A stretch of DNA of 64,000 nt from Longimicrobiales bacterium (GTDB lineage Bacteria > Gemmatimonadota > Gemmatimonadetes > Longimicrobiales > Gaopeijiaceae): contig CATQHQ010000002.1 in assembly GCA_958296005.1 (NCBI GenBank), positions 1,671,501 through 1,735,500 on the forward strand, given 5' to 3'. The notes beneath the pieces are model-generated. The model had not been told where the DNA came from. It worked only from the letters and a program-made list of their open reading frames with translations, and did not search any database. A program made the position numbers and the translations under genes. Below are positions 1 through 8,486 of the stretch, in pieces. Numbering within the stretch: position 1 is the stretch's first letter; each line of letters begins with the position of its first letter.

Positions 1-1
1 G

Positions 2-1480
2 CTCATCTCCGGCGACCTGGAAAACGTCTACCTGGACAACGTCTACCTCTATCGGTCGGCGACGGCGGCGGGAGAGGAGCCGGAGCCGGCGGGCGGCCAA
101 GACGTGGCAGGAGTGGACGCACCCTCGGCGCCCGCGCCCGAGCCCGCCTCCCGCGCAGCGAGCGACGTCGTCTCGCTCTTCAGCGACGCGTACGACGACG
201 TCGCCGTCGGCCAGTGGTCCACCGAGTGGGACCGGGCCAACGTGGAGGACGTCCAAGTCGCCGGCAACGCCGTCAAGCACTACTCCAACTTGCGGTTTGC
301 GGGGATCGACTTCGGCGACCAGCCGGTGGACGCGTCCGCCATGACCCACCTGCACATCGACGTCTGGACGCCCAACGCCACCAACGAGGGCAAGAGCCAG
401 ATCTGGTACTTCTGGTACTTCCTGATCGGCTCGGTCGTGTTCTTCGTCGGCTACACGATCTTCGCGACGCCCTGGGTCGCGCTGGGCTACGAACTGACAC
501 CGGACTACCACGAGCGCACGCGGCTGATGGGGGTTCAGAACTTCGTCAGCAACATCGCCTTCATCATTGCGCCGTGGTTCCTGGCGATCATGACCAACCC
601 TGCCTGGTTCAGGAACCAGATGCAGGGCGCCCGATGGCTGGCCCTCGCCGTGGCGGTGGCGACGATCGGGCTGGGGGTGGTGCCGGCAATCTTCCTGCGG
701 GAGAGGAACGTGCCCACCGACGCCCCCGGCGGCACCGTGAAGGACAACGTGGTCGAGTTTCTGGGCGGGCTGGTCCAGACCGTGAAGTGCAAGCCGTTCT
801 TGATGCTGTGCGTGGCGACGTTCCTGATCTTCAACGGCTTCATCATGATCTCGTCGTTTCAGATCTGGGTCTTCATACACCACATCTACGCCGGCAGCGC
901 GGCGGACGGGGCATGGCTGGCCGGTCTGGTGGGAACCCTGGGGATCGTGTTCGGCTTCGTCGTGATCGCGTTCGTCACGTGGCTGGGAACCAAGGTCGGC
1001 AAGCGCCACGCCCTGATCGCCTCCACGTCGATCTCGGTGCTCGGCTACGCCCTGAAGTGGTTCTGCTACTCCCCGGAGTACCCGATGCTCGCCCTGCTCC
1101 CGGCGCCGTTCCTGGCGTTTGGGCTCGGCGGCCTCTTCACGCTGATGGGGTCGATGGTCGCCGACGTGGTGGACCTGGACGAGATCACCACCGGTGAGCG
1201 CCGCGAGGGGATGTTCGGGTCGATCTACTGGTGGGTCGTCAAGCTGGGGCAGTCGCTCGCGATCGCCGGCGGCGGCTTCCTGCTGACCGCGGCGGGCTTC
1301 GACGAGACTCCGGGCGCCGTCCAGACCGCCCAGACGCTGACGCTGATGCGCGTCTTCGACGCCTTCGTTCCGCTCACGCTGTCCGCGATCGCGATCTGGG
1401 CCGTCTTCAAGTTCCCGATCACCGAAGAGAGCGCCCGCGAGGTTCGCGAGGAGCTGGAGCGGCGCAGGGCGGCGGCGTAG
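2..1480 (+). CDS. Fusion of carbohydrate-binding module and truncated GPH/MFS sugar symporter, 5' partial
   Basis: The frame is open from the window edge, so the true start lies outside. The first ~34 codons end in VYLDNVYLYR, the usual end of a galactose-binding-like module of secreted glycan hydrolases. A Pro/Ala linker follows, then the beginning of a second module (VVSLFSDAYDDV to ATNEG, about 250-390). At about nucleotide 390 this module stops and the protein becomes a membrane transporter of the glycoside-pentoside-hexuronide symporter type: FATPWVALGYELTPDYHERT is a strong family motif, followed by about 8-9 hydrophobic segments to the C-terminus. The first two or three membrane helices of a normal symporter are missing. 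A secreted binding module joined directly to an internal helix is unexpected; this is either an in-frame deletion fusing two neighbouring genes or an assembly join. Its TAG stop directly abuts the stop of the convergent next gene. Confidence 0.7.
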   Translation, partial: LISGDLENVYLDNVYLYRSATAAGEEPEPAGGQDVAGVDAPSAPAPEPASRAASDVVSLFSDAYDDVAVGQWSTEWDRANVEDVQVAGNAVKHYSNLRFAGIDFGDQPVDASAMTHLHIDVWTPNATNEGKSQIWYFWYFLIGSVVFFVGYTIFATPWVALGYELTPDYHERTRLMGVQNFVSNIAFIIAPWFLAIMTNPAWFRNQMQGARWLALAVAVATIGLGVVPAIFLRERNVPTDAPGGTVKDNVVEFLGGLVQTVKCKPFLMLCVATFLIFNGFIMISSFQIWVFIHHIYAGSAADGAWLAGLVGTLGIVFGFVVIAFVTWLGTKVGKRHALIASTSISVLGYALKWFCYSPEYPMLALLPAPFLAFGLGGLFTLMGSMVADVVDLDEITTGERREGMFGSIYWWVVKLGQSLAIAGGGFLLTAAGFDETPGAVQTAQTLTLMRVFDAFVPLTLSAIAIWAVFKFPITEESAREVREELERRRAAA

Positions 1481-2494
1481 CTATCGCCCCCCCGAACCCG
1501 GCCGAAGGCGACTAAGTCGCCTAAGCCCCCGTCGCAACAAGAAAGCCCAGCGGCGGCGTCGGCTGTTGTTGATCTTGCGCCAGATCTCATCGCTGATCAA
1601 CGTCCCGTGGACTAATCGGTTGCCTACGGGCCGCGTCTCAATCCAAAGCCGGGCGGACTTCATCACTTCTTGCTCCACTTGGAAGAGCAAGTAGTTGTCA
1701 GGAAGAGAACCGTCTCTGCGCGAAACCAGCCGGGCCAGCTCCGGGAAGTCGACGTAGCGGACCAGGCGATAGTGCTTTGCGAGGGGATCCCAGAAGTTCG
1801 CGCGAGGCTCGTCAGAGGCTAGAAAAAGAGTGCTGCCATCGCCGTAGCCGCATGCATGGAGATGGTCTCTGATGCTTTCTGGCTCCGTCATCCACGACGG
1901 GTATGTCCCCGCCCCCCCCGCCGGCAGCCACTTTTGGATCCGGTCGCGGCGCCGGACATGGACGGCGACAAAGCCGCCTTCGTCGAGCGCCGCCAAGTGT
2001 TTCACGACGGGTGCTGCCAGTGCCACGACGTTAGCGGAGGAGGCAAAGCGAGGCATCGCGCCGGACAACCCTTCCGGCGGCACTTGCCGATGAAACGGCA
2101 TCGCCGTATCGCTTTCGGAGAAGCGCCTTATGATCCGCGGGGGGTTGGTCGCGTCCTGCAAGGGTAAGGGGTCGCCGGGGTCCAGCACGAGCGAGGTCAC
2201 GTCGGCACCCGGATCTCGATCCGCCAGGGGCAACGGATACTCCCCCTGGGCATCGGCCAGCACGCTCCGTTCGAAGTCGAAGTACGTATCCCACCGCCAC
2301 TCGCGATCGACTCCGAAGTTGTGATACGGATGCAAGCGGAGTCGCGGAAGAACCGCTAGGCGACCAGACGCCCGAGCCTCTCTCAGCAAGCAAATAAGAT
2401 TGCCTAGCGCGTGCTTCAGGCCACGCGGGTGCGTCAGGCCACGCGGCATGACCTCTTCGTATACCAAGTATCCAGAACCACATGTCATGGGCAT
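1481..2494 (-). CDS. O-fucosyltransferase-like glycosyltransferase
   Basis: The 337-residue protein has the look of the GDP-fucose O-/alpha-1,6-fucosyltransferase fold: an N-terminal segment with KHALGNLICLLREA followed by RLAVLP (nucleotide-sugar fold, residues ~28-50), and a central FVAVHVRRRDR motif (175-185), the HxRR(x)D signature that binds GDP-fucose in this superfamily. The C-terminus is Arg-rich (NNSRRRRW). It would transfer a deoxysugar to a surface glycan or protein; acceptor unknown. No signal peptide is seen, so it is probably cytoplasmic. The start ATG at 2494 is uncertain; a GTG or ATG ten to fifteen codons in is possible. Residues ~193-196 are encoded by a run of eight G (1912-1919 on the plus strand), a potential slippage site. 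Base composition is less GC-rich than the flanks, suggesting acquisition. Confidence 0.55.
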   Translation of the reverse strand: MPMTCGSGYLVYEEVMPRGLTHPRGLKHALGNLICLLREARASGRLAVLPRLRLHPYHNFGVDREWRWDTYFDFERSVLADAQGEYPLPLADRDPGADVTSLVLDPGDPLPLQDATNPPRIIRRFSESDTAMPFHRQVPPEGLSGAMPRFASSANVVALAAPVVKHLAALDEGGFVAVHVRRRDRIQKWLPAGGAGTYPSWMTEPESIRDHLHACGYGDGSTLFLASDEPRANFWDPLAKHYRLVRYVDFPELARLVSRRDGSLPDNYLLFQVEQEVMKSARLWIETRPVGNRLVHGTLISDEIWRKINNSRRRRWAFLLRRGLRRLSRLRPGSGGR

Positions 2495-2574
2495 TCCAAA
2501 ACATCAGTGGCGTGGACGGTGGTGTCAACGTCGGCTAGCGGATCGTCGCTGCAACGCGGTCGGACCGGCCCTCG

Positions 2575-4428
2575 TCACTTCGTCCGCAGGCCGTACCCCA
2601 CGGGAAAGAGGATGTCGGCGGGCGGGTCGTCGCCTTGGGGGTCGTTGGCGGGCCAGGCGAAGGGAAGCGTCCCGCGGAAGCCGGCCTTGCCGAAGAGCAC
2701 GTCGGCGACGCCGCCGCCTTCCGAGCCCGGCAACCATGCCGCCACGAACGCCGTAGACTCGGCCAGCTCGCGGGTCACCACCAAGGGCCGTCCGGACAGC
2801 AGGACGGCGACGACGGGCAGGCCTCGGGCGCGGGCGGACCGGATCACCGCCAAGTCCTCGGGATGGAGGGTCGCCAGCTCCAGGGACTGGCCGTAGGGCT
2901 GGAGCGCCTCTGGGCCTGCCGCGTCCTCGGGGCCTGCCGCCGCCTCCGGGCCTGCCGGCATCCGGGGCGCGCCGGGACGGACCGGGCTGGGGTCGCGGAT
3001 GTCGCCCATCCCCTCGGCGTAGGGCCGCTCGCCGATCACCACCAACGCCACGTCAAACTCGCCGTCCGGGAGTTCGCCGGAGCCGGTGGCGGCGGCAGCG
3101 GCGGAACCGCCCTCGCTCAGCACCGCATGGGGCGCCACGGCCCGGACGCCCTCCCACACCGACGTGCCTCCCTTGATGCGGTCGTTGCCGGACACCCCCT
3201 GCCACGCCACCGTGAAGCCGCCGCACTGGCTGCCCCGGTCGTGGGCGTTCTTGCCGGCCACCAGAACCCTGGCCGCCGGGTCCAGGGGCAGGATGCCGTC
3301 CTCGTTCTTGAGGAGGACCAGCGACTTGCGCACCGCCCGCCGGGCCACGGCTCGGTGGGCCGGGGACCCGAAGCTGGAGTGGTTGGACCACTTCCGCTGC
3401 GCAGGCCGGGGGCGGCTGAAGAGCCCGCAGGCGGCCTTGACCCGGAGGATGCGCCGCACCGCGTCGTCGATCCGTTCCATGGGCACGGCGCCGGACTGCA
3501 CTTGGCTCGTCAATGCGGAGATGAAGCGCCGCCACTGCTCGGGCACCATGAACAAGTCGATGCCGGCGTTGGCGGCTTGGGCCACCGCCTCTCCGTACTC
3601 TTCGGCCACTTGGTCGATGCCGTTCCAGTCGGAGACGACTAGGCCCTGGAAGCCCATCTCGCCTTTGAGCACATCCTCGATCAGGTAGCGGTGAGCGTGG
3701 CAACGCCGCTGGTTCCACATGCTCAGGGACACCATGACCGTGAGCGCGCCCGCTTCCAGAGCGTCCCGGTAGGGCATGGCGTGGACCCGGCGAAGCTCCT
3801 CTTCCAAGATCCTAGTGTCGCCCTGGTCCACGCCGGCGGTCGTGCCGCCGTCGCCCACCCAGTGCTTGGCGCAGGCGGCGATGCCGTCGGGCCCGAGCGA
3901 GCCGTCGGACGCGTCCTGGAGCGCGGCCACGATCCGGCCCGCGTACGAGGCTGCCACCTCCGGGTCCGCCGAGAAGCTCTCGTAGGTGCGGCCCCAGCGG
4001 ACGTCCTGGGCCACGGCCAGCGTCGGCGCGAACGTCCACTCCACTCCCGTGGCCAGGACCTCGCGGGCGGTAATGCGCGCCGCCTCCGCCGCCAACTCCG
4101 GGTCGCGGGCCGCGCCCAGGCCGATGTTGTGCGGGAAGACGGTGGCGCCCAGGACGTTGTTGCTTCCATGGATCGCGTCCACGCCGTACAGCACGGGAAC
4201 GGCAAGCCGGCCGTCCTCCTCGGACATTGACGCGGCCCAGTACTCGTCGTTCATCGCCACCCAGTCCGCCGGGCGGTTGGCGCCCGGGGCCGACCCGCCG
4301 CCGCTCAGCACCGAACCGATGTGGAACTCCCGCACCTCCTCCGGGCTCACGTGCATGCGCTCGGCCTGGGTCATCTGGCCGACCTTCTGGGCCAGCGTCA
4401 TGCGCGACAGGAGTTGGCGGACTCGCAC
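2575..4428 (-). CDS. Glycoside hydrolase family 3 beta-glucosidase
   Basis: 617 residues. The GH3 N-terminal TIM barrel runs from LLSRMTLAQKVGQM (residue 6) and includes the KHW substrate motif (188-190) and GLVVSDWNGI with the catalytic nucleophile D267. The GH3 C-terminal domain follows (LLKNEDGILPL, then AAWLPGSEGGGVADVLFG and a final PVGYGL). It should release terminal glucose from beta-glucosides. The only usable start in frame is GTG at 4428, ten bases after the stop of the upstream glycosidase, so translation is probably coupled. No signal peptide is visible, so it may be cytoplasmic or the true N-terminus may have been lost. Residues ~480-505 hold three imperfect AGPE-type repeats that look like a slippage-prone linker. 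Together with the upstream gene it forms a polysaccharide-degrading operon. Confidence 0.9.
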   Translation of the reverse strand: MRVRQLLSRMTLAQKVGQMTQAERMHVSPEEVREFHIGSVLSGGGSAPGANRPADWVAMNDEYWAASMSEEDGRLAVPVLYGVDAIHGSNNVLGATVFPHNIGLGAARDPELAAEAARITAREVLATGVEWTFAPTLAVAQDVRWGRTYESFSADPEVAASYAGRIVAALQDASDGSLGPDGIAACAKHWVGDGGTTAGVDQGDTRILEEELRRVHAMPYRDALEAGALTVMVSLSMWNQRRCHAHRYLIEDVLKGEMGFQGLVVSDWNGIDQVAEEYGEAVAQAANAGIDLFMVPEQWRRFISALTSQVQSGAVPMERIDDAVRRILRVKAACGLFSRPRPAQRKWSNHSSFGSPAHRAVARRAVRKSLVLLKNEDGILPLDPAARVLVAGKNAHDRGSQCGGFTVAWQGVSGNDRIKGGTSVWEGVRAVAPHAVLSEGGSAAAAATGSGELPDGEFDVALVVIGERPYAEGMGDIRDPSPVRPGAPRMPAGPEAAAGPEDAAGPEALQPYGQSLELATLHPEDLAVIRSARARGLPVVAVLLSGRPLVVTRELAESTAFVAAWLPGSEGGGVADVLFGKAGFRGTLPFAWPANDPQGDDPPADILFPVGYGLRTK

Positions 4429-4438
4429 CTCCGCTTCG

Positions 4439-7400
4439 CTACATGCCCACGTGGAGGTACGTGCGGATCTCCCACTCGCGCCCGTTGCCTCCGCCCGCGT
4501 CCGTGTTGCAGATCATGGCACCGCGGCCGTCCGGCGCGCGCACGGGGCACCACCGTGGCGAGTGCTCGTTCAGCGAGCGGAGCGCGGCTCGCACGCCAAA
4601 GCGGGTCTGGGGCATGTCGAACCACTCGGGCAGCCCCAGCGCGTAGGACACGTCGCCCATCAGCTGCAGCGGGAACGTCTGGTTGAAGTCCCGGTGGTAG
4701 TCGTAGGGACCCCAGTCGTTGACCCGGAAGTGAGCTTGGAACTTGATCGGCCCGCCGATGATCCGCACGTCCGTGCCAAAGCGGGTCACGACCCGCTCGT
4801 CGTTGCCGTTGGGCTCTCCCTTGCCGCCGTAGACGTTGGCGATCATGCCCACGCCCGAGGGCCGCTTGGAGACCAGCCGCGCCTTCACTTCCCAGAGGCT
4901 CCGGGCCGGAGGCGCGCCGGGGAAGGCAAAGGTGGAGCGGCCGTCGGGGAAGATCCCGATTCCTGCGTCCTGGGTGGTGGCAAAGTTCCAGTAGACGAAG
5001 CCCATGGAGGCGGCGAAGGAGGCGTTTTCGCGCATGTCGCTGTCCCACGTGTACATCCATGTGGCGGGCGTCGGGTCGTAGGTGATCAGCAGCTCGGCGG
5101 CCACCGTCTCCCGGTTCGCCCGCACGGCGAAGGGATCGTCGATGACGTTGCGGGGCCGCGCGGGCGCGGGCGCGTCGGAGGGCACCGGACCTACCAGAGG
5201 CTTCCGCCACAGGAAGTTGGGCGCGAACTGCCAGTTCCCGTTCACCACGGCGAGGCCCGTGAGCAGGTTCCGCTGGTTGCCGGAGCCCGTGTCCTTCAAC
5301 GTCCAGCCGGTGAAGGTCTGGGTCTGGTCGTAGCCGCCGTCGGCCACCAGTCCCATCGCCGCGCCCTGCACGTACCAGCTGAGGCGCCCCTTGGTGAGTG
5401 TCATCTTCGCCTTGGCCCCGAACGCGTCCGACGCCCGGATCCCGTCGCGCAGGACCCGGTAGCTGCCCGGACTGCCGTCCACGATCTGGAAGGGTTGGCC
5501 CTCCTTGGTGCTTCCGGACCAGATGCCGCCGAAGTCGAAGATCGTGGAGCCCTGCGTGGCCGTTAGGTGCAACGTGGCCTTCCGCGTGGGCGGCACCGGG
5601 ATGGCGAAGGAGCTCGTCGCGGCCCCCTGCTCCGCCAAGTCCTCCTGGTAGACGAACGTCGTCCCGACCGGCCCGATGCTCGTCTGGTACTTGCCCAGGA
5701 TCGCCGGGTTGGCACCCCACCAAAGCTCCGGCCCCACGGCGACCTTGAGCCCCGACAGCCCCTTCTTGCCCTCGATCTCCATGCCCAAGGGAGCGGCGCC
5801 GTTGTAGATGTCCAGGTTGGGACCGTAGTTGGCCTCGGGGTACAGGCCGAAGAAGTCGCCTTCGTAGCCCCAGTGGTAGTGGCCCGTGCGATAGAAGCCC
5901 TCCAGCCGGAACCAGCGGTCGTCCCAAGAGACGCTGGCCCGGTACACCTTGACCCGCTCGATGTCGTGGATGCCGATCGTCTGGCCGTCGGCCCGCACCG
6001 CCCGCGTGCGTCCCCGGTTCTCGTAGAAGATCTCGTCGATGGGGTTGGACGGGACGTCGCCCAGAACGTTGACGGAGAGGTCGGCGACCAAGTTCTGGGT
6101 GGGCCGGGCGCGCATGTCCGCGTAGAAGGACTGCATCTTGTCGAAGCCCTTGAAGCTGGGGTACATGGGCCGTTCGCCGCCCAGGTCCGGCGCCTTCTCC
6201 GGCGTGCTGACGTTGGTGCCGCCGGTGCTGAACGCCTCCAGCTCCATGCGGATGCCGCTCAGGTGGACCCGGTCGCGGGCCGTGGAGAGGAGCGCCGCTC
6301 GGTCGCCCAGCGCCTGCAGCCCGGCGGCGGCCACATCGATGCGGCCGAAGTGGTCGCGGATGGCGGCCAGGGTGGTGCCCGGCGCGTAGGCGGCCAGCTC
6401 GTAGGCCTCCTTCAGGGCGTAGTAGGCGGCCCGCGGGTACAGCTCGTAGAGGTTGTTGTGGTCGGTGGGACCCTTGGCGACGATCCCCCACCACTCCTCG
6501 TTCATGTTGTTGTCGCCCTCGACGAAGTCCTCCGGGTAGGCGTCGTTGGCCCAGGAGGCGTTGGTGTCCTGGATGTCCAGGCGGTCCTCCTGGCCGAACT
6601 TCCACCAGCCGTCGGTCCACTGGAAGGTGAGGCCGCCGATCGAGTTGCCCACAAGCCCCTTGCCGGCCGACTGCTCGTAGATCTCCCGCCACTGCTCGAC
6701 CAGATACTTGGCCTGGGTGACCTGGTCCTCGCGCATGTTCTTGGCGTCCCACACGTCGGCGCCGAACTCGGTGAACATGACGGGACGGCCCAGCTTGTCG
6801 TGGACGTCCTGGAAGAGCTGGCCGAACGAGATGCCCCGGTAGACGTTGGCGCCGAAGACGTCCAGGTCGGGGACCTCCTCGGCGATGATCTCGATGTACT
6901 GGAGGTCGCCGTTGGCCATGGCGATCGGCCGGCCCGGGTCCTTGGACTTGATCATCCGCGCCACGTCTCCGAAGAGCGAGTACATGTAGCGCGCCCGCAC
7001 CGCGTCGGCTTCGCCTTGGGGAAGGTCCTCCGTCTCGGCCGAGCTCCAGACCAGCCCGTAGTTGTTCTCGTTGCCCAGAAGCCACATGAGCACGCCGGGA
7101 GTGTCCTGGAACTCGTCCACCAGCGCCTCCACCTCCGCCATGACCACGGCTCGGGCCGCCGGGTCCGAGTAGTCGGTGTTGGCGTTGAAGACGCCGTTGA
7201 CGGTGACGCCGTAGCGGGCCACGGCGTGGTTCAGGACCGTGAATACGCCCCACTTCTCGTAGATGTAGCGCACCCACTTCGGCTGGATGCCGGCGTAGGC
7301 TCGGATCGCGTTGCCCCCCATCGCCTTCAGGACGGACATCTCGCGGTCGATCCCCGCCTGGATGATCTCGTCGGGCTCCGACCAGAAGTTGTAGGAGTAG

Positions 7401-7636
7401 GTGGTGCCGATCGGGAAGTAGTCCCAGTTGACGCCCAAGACCATGAAGTCCTCGCCGTCGACTTGGAGCCGGGTGCCGGAGTCGTCGGACACGAGCTGGA
7501 TCTCGGGCATCTGCTGGGCGGCGGCGGGGGTGGCGACCGCGACGGGCACGGCAAGGGTCGCGCCGGTGAGGAGGAGCACGGCGAAGCCGGAGGCCAGTCT
7601 GGAGCCGGGGGCGGTGGACTTGCGGATCGATCTCAT
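4439..7636 (-). CDS. Secreted TIM-barrel glycosidase with long C-terminal region
   Basis: 1065 residues from the ATG at 7636, chosen because it follows GAGGAG and begins a clear Sec signal peptide (RSIRKS, hydrophobic core, then TPAAAQQ). A catalytic TIM barrel of GH2/GH5 (clan A) type occupies roughly residues 50-420. WLLGNENNYG places the acid/base Glu at E190, and VMFTEFGADVW the nucleophile at E290. The C-terminal half (~470-1065) is beta-rich with many aromatic residues (for example IFDFGGIWSG, FAPNFLWRKP) and probably forms binding or barrel-like domains. Many active-site aromatics suggest a beta-glucan or similar target, but the substrate is not readable. It is exported, and transcribed with the GH3 gene, whose start lies ten bases beyond its stop. 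The palindrome at 7677-7701 lies just upstream. Confidence 0.75.
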   Translation of the reverse strand: MRSIRKSTAPGSRLASGFAVLLLTGATLAVPVAVATPAAAQQMPEIQLVSDDSGTRLQVDGEDFMVLGVNWDYFPIGTTYSYNFWSEPDEIIQAGIDREMSVLKAMGGNAIRAYAGIQPKWVRYIYEKWGVFTVLNHAVARYGVTVNGVFNANTDYSDPAARAVVMAEVEALVDEFQDTPGVLMWLLGNENNYGLVWSSAETEDLPQGEADAVRARYMYSLFGDVARMIKSKDPGRPIAMANGDLQYIEIIAEEVPDLDVFGANVYRGISFGQLFQDVHDKLGRPVMFTEFGADVWDAKNMREDQVTQAKYLVEQWREIYEQSAGKGLVGNSIGGLTFQWTDGWWKFGQEDRLDIQDTNASWANDAYPEDFVEGDNNMNEEWWGIVAKGPTDHNNLYELYPRAAYYALKEAYELAAYAPGTTLAAIRDHFGRIDVAAAGLQALGDRAALLSTARDRVHLSGIRMELEAFSTGGTNVSTPEKAPDLGGERPMYPSFKGFDKMQSFYADMRARPTQNLVADLSVNVLGDVPSNPIDEIFYENRGRTRAVRADGQTIGIHDIERVKVYRASVSWDDRWFRLEGFYRTGHYHWGYEGDFFGLYPEANYGPNLDIYNGAAPLGMEIEGKKGLSGLKVAVGPELWWGANPAILGKYQTSIGPVGTTFVYQEDLAEQGAATSSFAIPVPPTRKATLHLTATQGSTIFDFGGIWSGSTKEGQPFQIVDGSPGSYRVLRDGIRASDAFGAKAKMTLTKGRLSWYVQGAAMGLVADGGYDQTQTFTGWTLKDTGSGNQRNLLTGLAVVNGNWQFAPNFLWRKPLVGPVPSDAPAPARPRNVIDDPFAVRANRETVAAELLITYDPTPATWMYTWDSDMRENASFAASMGFVYWNFATTQDAGIGIFPDGRSTFAFPGAPPARSLWEVKARLVSKRPSGVGMIANVYGGKGEPNGNDERVVTRFGTDVRIIGGPIKFQAHFRVNDWGPYDYHRDFNQTFPLQLMGDVSYALGLPEWFDMPQTRFGVRAALRSLNEHSPRWCPVRAPDGRGAMICNTDAGGGNGREWEIRTYLHVGM

Positions 7637-7676
7637 GGGGCGCTCCTCGCTTGGACGCTTCCCGGCGCGGGACTCG

Positions 7677-7701
7677 ACTTTGTTCGGTTGCCGAACAAAG
7701 T
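7677..7701. promoter_or_regulatory. Perfect 25-bp palindrome, probable operator
   Basis: ACTTTGTTCGG and its exact reverse complement CCGAACAAAGT flank a TTG spacer. The element lies 41-65 bases upstream of the signal-peptide glycosidase start and downstream of vsr. No T-tract follows on either strand, so a repressor or activator site for the glycosidase operon is more likely than an intrinsic terminator. Confidence 0.55.
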
Positions 7702-7809
7702 GGGCGGGTGCGGTACCGGATGTCAAGCAAGGGGGATGTGGAAGGTGGCTTCGGGGTCGGCTCGGGATCGACTAGGGCACTCGCGACCGGTTCCGATCGC
7801 TCGGCGTCG

Positions 7810-8271
7810 TCAGCCAGCCCCGGCGGGTTCCAGGTCGCGGGGATTTTCCGACAGGAAGGCGACCAAGCGCTCCGTGAGGCTCGCCAAGTCGGCCACCTCG
7901 CACTCCCACACGACCAGCGTCTTCCAGCCGAGTTCGTCCAGGTCGGTCAGGTTGCGTCGGTCGCGGACCACGTTCTGGTCGAACTTCTGCGTCCAGTAGG
8001 ACGTCCGAGTGCCCGGCGTCGTAGTCCGGCGGCACCCGTGACGGTGCCAGAAGCATCCGTGGACGAAGACCGCCTTCTTGCGGCCGGGGAAGCAGATGTC
8101 CGGCGTGCCCGGCAGGTCCCGCCGATGGAGGCGGTAGCGGTAACCGAGCCCGTGGAGGAGCTTGCGGACGGTCAGCTCCGGCTTGGTGTCCTTGGAGCCG
8201 ATCCGCGCCATGAGGGCGCTGCGTTCGGGGGTGGGCGGCGGATCGGGAGGTGGTTGGGCGTCGTGGGACAT
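7810..8271 (-). CDS. vsr: Very short patch repair endonuclease Vsr
   Basis: 153 residues, the usual length. The family core is intact: RSALMARIGSKDTKPEL at the N-terminus, TPDICF with the catalytic Asp (D58), and VHGCFWHRHGC (70-80) with the active-site His residues and zinc ligands. The enzyme nicks 5' of T:G mismatches that arise by deamination of 5-methylcytosine, so it normally accompanies a Dcm-type cytosine methyltransferase. No methyltransferase is present in this window, making it an orphan copy here. It follows the Fic gene on the same strand with a 215-base gap that contains a short open frame. A leading Pro-rich stretch of about 15 residues is atypical, and an internal ATG at residue 21 could be the real start. 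Confidence 0.93.
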   Translation of the reverse strand: MSHDAQPPPDPPPTPERSALMARIGSKDTKPELTVRKLLHGLGYRYRLHRRDLPGTPDICFPGRKKAVFVHGCFWHRHGCRRTTTPGTRTSYWTQKFDQNVVRDRRNLTDLDELGWKTLVVWECEVADLASLTERLVAFLSENPRDLEPAGAG

Positions 8272-8333
8272 GGACGCTGAAATAGTAGGCCCGGCGCGGG
8301 AAGTCCATAGCCGGACGGGTTGGGGCCAGCGGG

Positions 8334-8486
8334 CTACTCGCTCCGGTCAGCTGCAGGTCCCGGTTGGCGGCGCCAATTATTGAGTATGGCCATCAGCGTG
8401 CGGATGACGGCGTCGACGCGACGCTTGAGTTCGTCGAGGTCGTCGCCGACATGGTTCACGTGATGTTTGCTGTTCAGGTGACTTCC
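8334..8486 (-). other. In-frame open extension after the Fic stop codon
   Basis: Directly after the TAG of the Fic gene, the same frame stays open for 50 codons to a second TAG. The encoded stretch is amphipathic and protein-like, with DDLDELKRRVDAVIRTLMAI. It could be a readthrough extension, a small gene starting at a GTG near 8457, or the tail of an ancestral longer Fic protein cut by a nonsense mutation. No convincing ribosome site precedes the GTG. Confidence 0.4.

Noticed and set aside
7677..7701. Intrinsic terminator for vsr
   Set aside because: The hairpin is perfect, but no T-tract follows on the minus strand and it lies close to the next gene's start. An operator fits better.
4398..7730. 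Very long open frame (1110 codons) overlapping the secreted glycosidase
   Set aside because: It is an Arg/Gly/Pro-rich shadow caused by high GC. The overlapping frame has a signal peptide and a catalytic domain.
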